Assembly: GCA_015494845.1 (NCBI GenBank) | Contig: WGAL01000308.1 | Coordinates: forward strand, 1 to 5,588 | DNA: 5,588 nt | DNA from: Melioribacteraceae bacterium | GTDB taxonomy: Bacteria; Bacteroidota; Ignavibacteria; Ignavibacteriales; Melioribacteraceae | Direction: 5' to 3' | Shown here: piece by piece, positions 1 to 5,455 of the stretch | Layout of the letters: the number at the start of each line of letters is the position of its first letter | Position numbering within the stretch: position 1 is the first letter of the stretch | Translations under genes and position numbers: made by a program | The notes under the pieces: generated by a model | The model's database searches: none | What the model saw: only the letters and a program-made list of their open reading frames with translations | Told to the model about the DNA's origin: nothing

Positions 1-15
1 ATGGTATATTTATGA
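1..15 (+). CDS. Possible last codons of an upstream gene
   Basis: Reading from base 1, an open frame reaches TGA at 13-15, which overlaps the fliW ATG (12-14) as ATGA. This four-base overlap is typical of translationally coupled operon genes and would fit the tight packing downstream. Only four sense codons are visible, so the product cannot be identified. Flagellar hook-associated genes such as flgL often precede fliW in other bacteria, but nothing here proves that. A chance stop codon is a real alternative. Confidence 0.3.
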   Translation: MVYL

Positions 16-404
16 AAATAAAAACAAGCCAATTCGGAGAAATCGAATTTGACGAGAATATCGTCATCACTTTTAAGGAAGGAATTATCGGGTTCGAGAA
101 TTTAAAAAAGTTCATTTTGATAACCGAAGAAGAAGGCCTTTTCTCGTGGCTTACGTCAATTGACGAACCTGAAATTGTTTTTCCACTTTTTCCTGCATTG
201 ATGCTGGAAGAGAAATATCCGACCGAAGAAGGTTGCGAAGTTTACGGAATTGTAAAGCTTTCAAAGGATATTTCCGAAATAACAATTAATTTGAAAGCCC
301 CGATTTATATTAATCATTCTAAAAAAGAAGGCTTTCAAAAAATTATAGATAATGATAAATTTGAAATCGACAGAAAACTTTTTATAGAAAGTAAGAGTGG
401 ATAA
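12..404 (+). CDS. fliW: Flagellar assembly factor FliW
   Basis: FliW is a small cytoplasmic protein that binds either flagellin or CsrA. When flagellin is exported, FliW is freed, sequesters CsrA and relieves repression of flagellin translation. The 130-residue length is normal for the family. Recognisable family segments are FKEGIIGF (residues 21-28), FSWLTSID (44-51) and NLKAPIYIN (93-101), the last being the most typical FliW signature. The ATG at 12 begins with the usual MKIKTSQFGEI-type first strand. No Shine-Dalgarno sequence is visible in the 11 bases before it, so translation may depend on coupling to an upstream gene. The stop lies 3 bases before csrA, the classic fliW-csrA pairing, which strongly supports both calls. 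Confidence 0.95.
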   Translation: MKIKTSQFGEIEFDENIVITFKEGIIGFENLKKFILITEEEGLFSWLTSIDEPEIVFPLFPALMLEEKYPTEEGCEVYGIVKLSKDISEITINLKAPIYINHSKKEGFQKIIDNDKFEIDRKLFIESKSG

Positions 405-407
405 AGT

Positions 408-647
408 ATGCTTGTTCTATCCAGGAAGCAAAACCAGAAAATTCGGATTGGTAATGATATCGTAATTACCATTGTTAACATCTCTGACGGTAGCGTTAAG
501 ATTGGAATTGATGCGCCAACCTCGGTAAAAATCTTACGCGATGAACTTTACGAAAGCGTTAAAAAACAAGTTAGCGAAGCTCAACAAAGTTCGACTTCAC
601 TAGATCCGGAAACAATTAAAAAGTTAAAGGAAAAATTTAATAAGTAA
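408..647 (+). CDS. csrA: Carbon storage regulator CsrA (translational regulator)
   Basis: CsrA is a dimeric RNA-binding protein that recognises ANGGA motifs near ribosome binding sites and usually blocks translation; in flagellated bacteria with FliW it represses flagellin. The start MLVLSRK and the run IGIDAP (residues 32-37) are diagnostic. RNA-contact positions Leu4, Arg6 and Arg44 are present. At 79 residues it is longer than the roughly 61-residue gammaproteobacterial form and carries an extra C-terminal, probably helical, tail (about residues 49-79). Long CsrA proteins with such tails are the type that bind FliW, in agreement with the fliW gene just upstream. A GTGGA at 397-401, close to the start codon, is a near match to the CsrA site and could allow autoregulation. 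The frame ends with two consecutive in-frame TAA codons (645-650). Confidence 0.97.
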   Translation: MLVLSRKQNQKIRIGNDIVITIVNISDGSVKIGIDAPTSVKILRDELYESVKKQVSEAQQSSTSLDPETIKKLKEKFNK

Positions 648-650
648 TAA

Positions 651-1370
651 ATGACAAATAAATCCGTTAAAGTATTAATTGTTGATGATTCCGACGTAAT
701 TAAGAAATCTTTGGAAGAATTTTTTAGAGGCTACGATTTTAGCGTTTACACTTGTTCCGACGGTTTGGAAGGTTTGCGTTTGGCTGCGGAAAAAAAACCG
801 GATTTGATTTTTCTCGATTTAATGATGCCGAATGTTAACGGTTTGAAAATGCTTGAAGTGAAGAATGTTTTATCAGATATTAAAGATATTCCAGTGATTG
901 TAATTAGCGGTAATACGGTAAAAAGCAATGTTATTGCGGCAATGGAAGCCGGCGCGACAAAAGTAATTTCCAAACCGATTGAAGAAAGAATTTTGAAAGA
1001 AGCGGTTAACGAAATATTATCCGGCGAGTTTTTTGATTCTTCCTCATCAAGTTCGTCTTTATTAATTACTAATGAAGAATCTAAGCAAATTAAGGAAGAT
1101 TTGTTGCAAGTGTTTTTAAAAAGTTTTCCGGAAATAAAACATAAAATTGCGGATGCGATGAGAAGACGCGACGCGGAAGATTTGAAAAACTACATTCATC
1201 AAATTAAAGGCGCAGGAGGCACAATCGGCTACCCTGAACTTACCGAACTTTCGCGGGAAGTTATGAATCTTGCCTTTGCAACGCCAAGCGATTGGGTTTT
1301 TGCGGAAATAAAAACGAGTAAAATTTTTCGAAAAATCGAAGAAATAAAAAAACAACTAAAAAAACGGTAA
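651..1370 (+). CDS. Receiver-Hpt phosphorelay protein
   Basis: This 239-residue protein joins two phosphorelay modules and has no DNA-binding or kinase domain. An N-terminal CheY-like receiver (about residues 6-122) has the acid pair Asp12/Asp13, phospho-acceptor Asp56 followed by LMMP, Ser86 and the Lys108-Pro109 pair. A linker with seven consecutive serines (130-136) leads to a helical Hpt domain (about 140-239) with HQIKGAGGTIG starting at phospho-acceptor His183, matching the HxxKG Hpt pattern. It could pass phosphate between its own domains, or between an external hybrid kinase and a final regulator. The receivers encoded downstream are obvious candidate partners, by inference from the operon only. 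Its gene starts 3 bases after the tandem csrA stop codons, with no Shine-Dalgarno sequence in the AT-rich leader. Domain calls are firm; its cellular role is unknown. Confidence 0.9.
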   Translation: MTNKSVKVLIVDDSDVIKKSLEEFFRGYDFSVYTCSDGLEGLRLAAEKKPDLIFLDLMMPNVNGLKMLEVKNVLSDIKDIPVIVISGNTVKSNVIAAMEAGATKVISKPIEERILKEAVNEILSGEFFDSSSSSSSLLITNEESKQIKEDLLQVFLKSFPEIKHKIADAMRRRDAEDLKNYIHQIKGAGGTIGYPELTELSREVMNLAFATPSDWVFAEIKTSKIFRKIEEIKKQLKKR

Positions 1371-1373
1371 ACT

Positions 1374-2228
1374 ATGTTTATAATAATTGGCGCAGTGGTG
1401 GTCTTGGGCGCTCTTGTAACAGGATTTTCAATGGCAGGCGGAAATCTCGCCGCGTTGATTCAGATTTCCGAGTTTATAACAATCGGCGGCGCGGCAACAG
1501 GCGCATTACTAATTATGACTCCGCTTCCTACGCTGAAAAAAATGATTGCTTCAATAACAAAAGCTTTAGGGCATAAACACCTCGAAAAAGAAGATTACAT
1601 GAAATTACTTAAAGCTTTTTACGATATTTTTCTTGTTGCGCAACGTGACGGTTTACTTGCCATAGAAAAACACATCGAAGACCCTGCCGCAAGCGAAATT
1701 CTTTCGCAGAGCGATAAACTGGTCAAAAATGAAACCGCAGTTGCTTTTTTTGCCGATACGTTAAAAGTTATGCTTTCAGGCGGCGTTCCTCCACACGAAA
1801 TTGAAGCTTTAATGGACACCGAAATTGAAACGTTCGAAACCGAAACAAAACCGATAGGCGCGCTTCTAACAAAACTCGGCGACTCTTTCCCTGGCCTTGG
1901 TATTGTTGCCGCTGTGCTCGGTATTATCGTAACGATGTCAAGTATTAACGAAGGCGCGGAAGCCGTGGGACACCACGTTGCAGCGGCGCTTGTGGGAACG
2001 TTTTTGGGTGTGCTGTTGGCTTACGGTTTTGTCGGACCGCTTGCAACCAATATCGAACATATGTACGAAGACGAAGCGAGATTTTTGGAAACGATAAAAA
2101 CCGCCGTTGTCGCTTACGCGAAAGGCAATCCCCCGATTGTAGCCGTTGAAATTGCGCGTAGGACTTTGTTCTCCGACGTCAGACCCACGTTTACCGAACT
2201 TGAAAATTATCTGAGAGGGAAAGGATAA
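1374..2228 (+). CDS. motA: Flagellar motor stator protein MotA
   Basis: MotA forms the ring of the MotA5B2 stator in the inner membrane, couples ion flow to rotation and pushes on rotor protein FliG. At 284 residues it has the four-helix layout: TM1 about 1-20, TM2 about 33-51, a large cytoplasmic loop (about 52-170), TM3 about 172-190 and TM4 about 202-222. FPGLGIVAAVLG (172-183) and VGTFLGVLLAYGF (207-219) are strong family signatures. Pro173, Thr209 and Pro222 fall at the same numbers as the functional residues of the E. coli protein. In the loop, Arg91 and Glu98 within AQRDGLLAIEKH are candidate counterparts of the charged residues that contact FliG. No clear Shine-Dalgarno sequence precedes the ATG, which lies 3 bases after the previous stop. 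The motB start immediately abuts the stop codon. Confidence 0.97.
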   Translation: MFIIIGAVVVLGALVTGFSMAGGNLAALIQISEFITIGGAATGALLIMTPLPTLKKMIASITKALGHKHLEKEDYMKLLKAFYDIFLVAQRDGLLAIEKHIEDPAASEILSQSDKLVKNETAVAFFADTLKVMLSGGVPPHEIEALMDTEIETFETETKPIGALLTKLGDSFPGLGIVAAVLGIIVTMSSINEGAEAVGHHVAAALVGTFLGVLLAYGFVGPLATNIEHMYEDEARFLETIKTAVVAYAKGNPPIVAVEIARRTLFSDVRPTFTELENYLRGKG

Positions 2229-2231
2229 TTG
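2214..2231 (+). promoter_or_regulatory. motB ribosome binding site and TTG start
   Basis: The purine-rich stretch AGAGGGAAAGGA (2214-2225) lies at the end of motA, just before TTG at 2229-2231, and is the strongest Shine-Dalgarno-like sequence in the operon. It decides the unusual start: the TTG abuts the motA stop, no ATG lies in frame before the transmembrane helix (first internal Met is residue 41), and the residues from the TTG onward form the expected cytoplasmic tail of MotB. AGGGA (2216-2220) and AAGGA (2221-2225) also fit the ANGGA motif bound by CsrA, whose gene is in this operon. Confidence 0.7.
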
Positions 2232-3029
2232 GCCGAGCAAAACGGTAACCATAATGAAGAACCTGTAGTTGTCAAGAAAGGGAAAAAGTGCGGACACGGA
2301 CATCACGGTGGAGCGTGGAAAGTCGCATACGCTGATTTTGTTACTGCGATGATGGCTTTGTTTATCGTGCTTTGGGTTTTGGCGCAAACCGAGGAGGTAA
2401 GAACTGCTGTTGCGCATTATTTTCAGAACCCGACAATTATCGGCATCAGCGGAAGCAAAACTTTTATGAAAGGGCAAGGACCTGGAACCGGTAAAATTGA
2501 CGTTGAGCAGGAACTTAAAGAAGAATTGAATAAAAAAGACGAAGAACAAAAATTATTAAGAAGAAAAGGAATAGAAATAATCGGCGCATTGCAATCAAAT
2601 CCTGATCTTGCTCCGATTTTAAATCAAATTGAAATAAAGGTAACTAACGACGGATTGCGTATTGAGTTACTTGATAATAAATCCTCTTTCTTTGAATCCG
2701 GAAGCGCCAAACTGAAGCCGAAAGCTAAAAAGATTTTGTATTTAATCGGGCAACAATTAAGTGAATTAAATAATAAGATTGTCGTTGAAGGACACACCGA
2801 CGCAAAGCCTTATCCTCCTAATCCCCGCGGATATAATAATTTTGATTTAAGTACCGACAGAGCAAATAGCGCGAGAAGAATTTTGGAACAAGCCGGCGTG
2901 GACGATAAACAAATTGACGAAGTTCGAGGTTATGCCGATCACAGATTACGAGACCCGGAACATCCATTCAGTAAAATTAACAGAAGAATAAGTATTTTGG
3001 TTAAATATGAACAACTTGTCGATATTTAG
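2229..3029 (+). CDS. motB: Flagellar motor stator protein MotB
   Basis: MotB anchors the stator to peptidoglycan and supplies the ion-channel aspartate. The 266-residue protein has a basic cytoplasmic tail with a Cys/His cluster (CGHGHHGG, 21-28), then one membrane helix (about 32-53) carrying YADFVTAMMA with channel residue Asp36. A short amphipathic segment after it (about 55-67) fits the plug that closes unassembled stators. The C-terminal OmpA-like peptidoglycan-binding domain (about 143-262) shows VEGHTDAKPY (186-195), LSTDRANSARRIL (207-219) and NRRISILV (251-258). The membrane helix resembles proton-type MotB rather than sodium-type PomB, so proton drive is likely but inferred. Translation starts at TTG directly after the motA stop, with no intervening base, implying coupled synthesis. 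The next gene begins immediately after the motB stop. Confidence 0.96.
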   Translation: MAEQNGNHNEEPVVVKKGKKCGHGHHGGAWKVAYADFVTAMMALFIVLWVLAQTEEVRTAVAHYFQNPTIIGISGSKTFMKGQGPGTGKIDVEQELKEELNKKDEEQKLLRRKGIEIIGALQSNPDLAPILNQIEIKVTNDGLRIELLDNKSSFFESGSAKLKPKAKKILYLIGQQLSELNNKIVVEGHTDAKPYPPNPRGYNNFDLSTDRANSARRILEQAGVDDKQIDEVRGYADHRLRDPEHPFSKINRRISILVKYEQLVDI

Positions 3030-3422
3030 ATGAACGGAATAATTCTTGCAGTTGAGGATGACCCTATAACCAAAAGATTTTACGAAATTGTTTTTAAGCA
3101 TTGCAAACTTGATTTGGTTCAAACGGAAAACTACGGTGAAATTTTTAATATACTCGAAAATAGAAATGTTAAAGTTGTAATTTTGGACGTAAGTTTGCGT
3201 AACACAACTTTAAATGGAGAGGTTATAAGCGGATTGGAAATTTCCAAAATAATTAAAGAAAATAAAAAATACGGAAACCCGAAAATTCTTTTGGTTTCTG
3301 CTTATAATCTGCAAAAGGATATGAATGATTTTGAGTACAGCAAGGCGGATAAATTTATCCGTAAACCGATTAGCGATTTTAATGAATTTTTGCAAGAAGT
3401 AAGAAAGTTGGTAAATGGCTGA
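3030..3422 (+). CDS. Stand-alone receiver-domain protein with lengthened active-site loop
   Basis: This 130-residue protein is a single CheY-like receiver domain with no output domain. Active-site residues are visible: Glu9, Asp10 and Asp11 in VEDDP, phospho-acceptor Asp53 in VVILDVS, Ser90 at the Thr/Ser position and the Lys112-Pro113 pair. The segment after Asp53 is unusual. The common xxMPxxxG pattern is missing, and the next conserved-type Gly (Gly68 in SGLEI) lies 15 residues from Asp53, against about 8 in CheY, so the loop seems about 7 residues longer. It may be a phosphate shuttle or sink, or a CheY-like regulator of the stator or switch; the sequence cannot distinguish these. The gene abuts the motB stop, has no Shine-Dalgarno sequence and overlaps the next gene by 8 bases. 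Confidence 0.85.
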   Translation: MNGIILAVEDDPITKRFYEIVFKHCKLDLVQTENYGEIFNILENRNVKVVILDVSLRNTTLNGEVISGLEISKIIKENKKYGNPKILLVSAYNLQKDMNDFEYSKADKFIRKPISDFNEFLQEVRKLVNG

Positions 3423-4086
3423 AAATAAAGATAAAATACTGATTGTTGAAGACGAGCAAGACACAAAATATATTTTGGAAACCCTGCTGAAACGCTCCGG
3501 ATATGAAATCAGAACGGCAAATAACGGCGTGGAAGCACTCGAAACGCTGAAAGAATTCAAACCTCACGTAATTCTTGCCGATTGGACAATGCCGCTAATG
3601 GACGGCGTTGAATTATGCGACCGTTTGAGAAAGAAAGAAGAATATAAATCTATTTATTACATAATCTTGACTGCGCGCGGAACGTTACGCGATAAGATTG
3701 AGGGACTTGATACCGGCGCCGACGATTTTCTAGTTAAACCGACCGATAACCAAGAATTGCTTGCGCGAATTCGAACAGGCATTAGAATTACTAAACTTCA
3801 GGAAGAACTAAGAGAAGCCGAACACAACAAAGCGCTTGTAGAAATGGCTTTTACGGCAGGACACCAAATAAATAATCCGTTGGCAAGTTTGAGTTTGAGC
3901 GTTGAAAACATTAAGCAAGAATTGGACGAGAGAGAACTTGCCAAAATTCAAGACGATATTGAAATAATAGAAGAAGCGATTAAGAGAATTAAAAACGCGG
4001 CTGACGCTCTTAAAAATTTACAAAACCCCAAACTCACCGATTACGCATCCGGCAAGCAAATGCTCGATTTGGATACCGAGGATTAA
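3415..4086 (+). CDS. Receiver fused to a DHp-like segment, lacking a kinase ATPase domain
   Basis: The 223-residue protein begins with a canonical receiver (about residues 7-123): Glu12/Asp13/Glu14, phospho-acceptor Asp56 followed by WTMP, Thr86 and Lys108-Pro109. A helical linker (about 124-146) leads to AGHQINNPLASLSLSVENI (148-166), which looks like the H-box of a HisKA dimerisation domain with His150, and then a second helix (about 172-203). The protein ends with a short tail, so the ATP-binding N, G1 and G2 boxes of a histidine kinase are absent. Only 67 bases separate its stop from the permease start, so no broken kinase domain is hidden downstream. H-box position +1 is Gln151 rather than the usual acid. 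It could be a dimeric phosphotransfer protein, a phosphatase-like regulator or a scaffold. The ATG overlaps the previous gene by 8 bases, suggesting translational coupling. Confidence 0.85.
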   Translation: MAENKDKILIVEDEQDTKYILETLLKRSGYEIRTANNGVEALETLKEFKPHVILADWTMPLMDGVELCDRLRKKEEYKSIYYIILTARGTLRDKIEGLDTGADDFLVKPTDNQELLARIRTGIRITKLQEELREAEHNKALVEMAFTAGHQINNPLASLSLSVENIKQELDERELAKIQDDIEIIEEAIKRIKNAADALKNLQNPKLTDYASGKQMLDLDTED

Positions 4087-4095
4087 AAAATAATT

Positions 4096-4109
4096 TAATT
4101 TTGTATATT
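4096..4109 (+). promoter_or_regulatory. Possible promoter core for the purine permease gene
   Basis: TAATTTTG at 4096-4103 matches TAnnTTTG, the -7 element of Bacteroidota promoters, and overlaps the only gap of any size between the plus-strand genes. The nearest upstream TTG (4069-4071) is about 24 bases away, somewhat farther than the usual spacing, which weakens the call. The adjoining TATATT (4104-4109) could instead be a sigma-70 -10 element, but no -35 box stands at the right distance. Either reading would place transcription start roughly at 4110-4116. Confidence 0.35.
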
Positions 4110-4121
4110 CGGTTGCTAATC

Positions 4122-4139
4122 AAATTATCTGAATAATTT
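4122..4139. repeat. Perfect 7-bp inverted repeat before the permease gene
   Basis: AAATTAT and ATAATTT are perfect reverse complements separated by CTGA. The dyad sits between the candidate promoter and the GGAG ribosome binding site (4145-4148) of the permease gene. It could be an operator for a transcription factor or a weak RNA hairpin. The arms are entirely A/T, so in this AT-rich gap a chance origin is quite possible, and the stem is too weak to call a terminator. Confidence 0.3.
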
Positions 4140-4153
4140 TAATCGGAGCAATA

Positions 4154-5455
4154 ATGTTAGCAAAGTATTTTCATTTCGAAGAATTACAAACCGATCTTAA
4201 AACTGAAATTATCGCCGGATTCACTACTTTTTTTACAATGGCATACATTATTGTGGTTAACCCTAAAATTCTGGAAGCCGCAGGAATGCCGTTCGGTCCT
4301 TCAATGGTTGCTACAATTTTAAGCGCATTTTTCGGAACAATGGCAATGGGAGTTTATGCCAAACGTCCTTTCGCGATTGCGCCGTATATGGGCGAAAACG
4401 CTTTTGTCGCGTTTACCGTTGTGAAAGTAATGGGCTATTCCTGGCAAACTGCTTTGGGGGCAATTTTTATAAGCGGCTCTTTGTTTACATTGCTGACTTT
4501 ATTCAAAATTCGCGGTTGGTTGGCAAACGCTATTCCCAATTCGCTTAAAATTTCTTTTGCAGTCGGAATCGGCTTTTTCCTTACTTTCATCGGTCTTAAC
4601 GAAACGGGAATTATTACGCTTGGCGTTCCCGGCGCTCCTGTTAAAGCAAATAATTTTCACGACGGCAGCGTTTTACTTGCCCTTTTCGGAATATTGTTCA
4701 TCGGTTTTTTGATGATAAAGAAAGTAAAAGGTTCAATCTTAATCGGAATTATTACGGTTACGGTTCTCGGCGTAATTTTCGGATTAACGCCTGCGCCGGA
4801 AAATATCGTCAGTGCGCCGCCGGATATTTCGCCTGTGTTTTTGAAGTTGGATATTGCCGGAGCGTTAACCTGGGGATTTTTCGCGGTAATTTTAACCGTG
4901 TTTATTATGGATTTCGTCGATACAATGGGTACTTTAATCGGCGTTTCGTATAAAGCCGGATTGCTTGACGAGAAAGGCAATCTTCCCGAGATTGAAAAGC
5001 CGATGCTTTGCGACGCTTTGGCTACCGTAGTCGGCGCGCTTTTGGGAACGACGACAACCGGAACATTTATTGAATCTGCCGCCGGAGTCGAGGCAGGCGG
5101 ACGCTCAGGTTTTACGTCCGTAATTACCGCGCTTTTGTTTCTTGTTGCGCTTTTCTTCTCGCCGTTTTTTAGTATTATTCCTGGATTCGCTTACGGCTCT
5201 GCTCTGATTATCGTGGGAATGTTAATGTTGCAACCGATTACAGAATTGAATTTTAAGGATTTAACCGACGTATTGCCTGCGTTTATCGTTATTGCCCTAA
5301 TGAGTTTTACATATAATATCGGAATCGGAATGACGGCAGGATTTATCGCCTATCCTGTTATGAAAATTTTTGGCGGAAAAGGAAAAGAAGTTCACGACGG
5401 AATGTGGGTTTTGTTCGTTTTATCGGTTCTATTTTATATATTTTATTCGTTTTAA
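4154..5455 (+). CDS. NCS2-family purine permease (AzgA/PbuG-type)
   Basis: This is a polytopic inner-membrane protein of the nucleobase:cation symporter-2 family, AzgA-like branch, whose characterised members import adenine, guanine or hypoxanthine, typically by proton symport. The 433-residue length is normal. Family features include the N-terminal TEIIAGFTTFFTMAYIIVVN (17-36), APYMGENAFVAFTVV (76-90), GLNETGI (147-153), FVDTMGTLIGV (254-264) and the substrate-region segment ESAAGVEAGGRSG (307-319). Hydrophobic stretches cover most of the length, as expected for 12 to 14 membrane segments. The motif MGENAF replaces the more common MGLNAF; which base it prefers cannot be told from sequence. 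The ATG has GGAG at 4145-4148 and the gene is separated by 67 bases from the motility operon, so it is probably transcribed on its own. There is no room for a purine riboswitch in the gap. Confidence 0.92.
   Translation: MLAKYFHFEELQTDLKTEIIAGFTTFFTMAYIIVVNPKILEAAGMPFGPSMVATILSAFFGTMAMGVYAKRPFAIAPYMGENAFVAFTVVKVMGYSWQTALGAIFISGSLFTLLTLFKIRGWLANAIPNSLKISFAVGIGFFLTFIGLNETGIITLGVPGAPVKANNFHDGSVLLALFGILFIGFLMIKKVKGSILIGIITVTVLGVIFGLTPAPENIVSAPPDISPVFLKLDIAGALTWGFFAVILTVFIMDFVDTMGTLIGVSYKAGLLDEKGNLPEIEKPMLCDALATVVGALLGTTTTGTFIESAAGVEAGGRSGFTSVITALLFLVALFFSPFFSIIPGFAYGSALIIVGMLMLQPITELNFKDLTDVLPAFIVIALMSFTYNIGIGMTAGFIAYPVMKIFGGKGKEVHDGMWVLFVLSVLFYIFYSF

Noticed and set aside
1938..2549. A 203-codon minus-strand reading frame opposite motA and motB
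   Set aside because: It lies antisense to two firmly identified genes, has no recognisable domain and a composition (rich in Phe, Ser, Arg) typical of a shadow frame.
3210..3567. Minus-strand frames of 116 and 62 codons opposite the two receiver genes
   Set aside because: Both are antisense shadows of receiver domains with intact active sites; the translations are low-complexity Phe/Ser/Ile-rich.
4087..4153. Purine riboswitch upstream of the permease
   Set aside because: The gap is only 67 bases and lacks the conserved loop-loop and three-way-junction sequences of the purine aptamer.
4086..4153. Decayed histidine-kinase ATPase domain after the receiver-DHp gene
   Set aside because: The 67 bases before the permease start are far too short for such a domain, and the bases are AT-rich and non-coding in character.
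4657..4980. A 107-codon minus-strand frame inside the permease gene
   Set aside because: Antisense to conserved NCS2 motifs, with no recognisable protein features.
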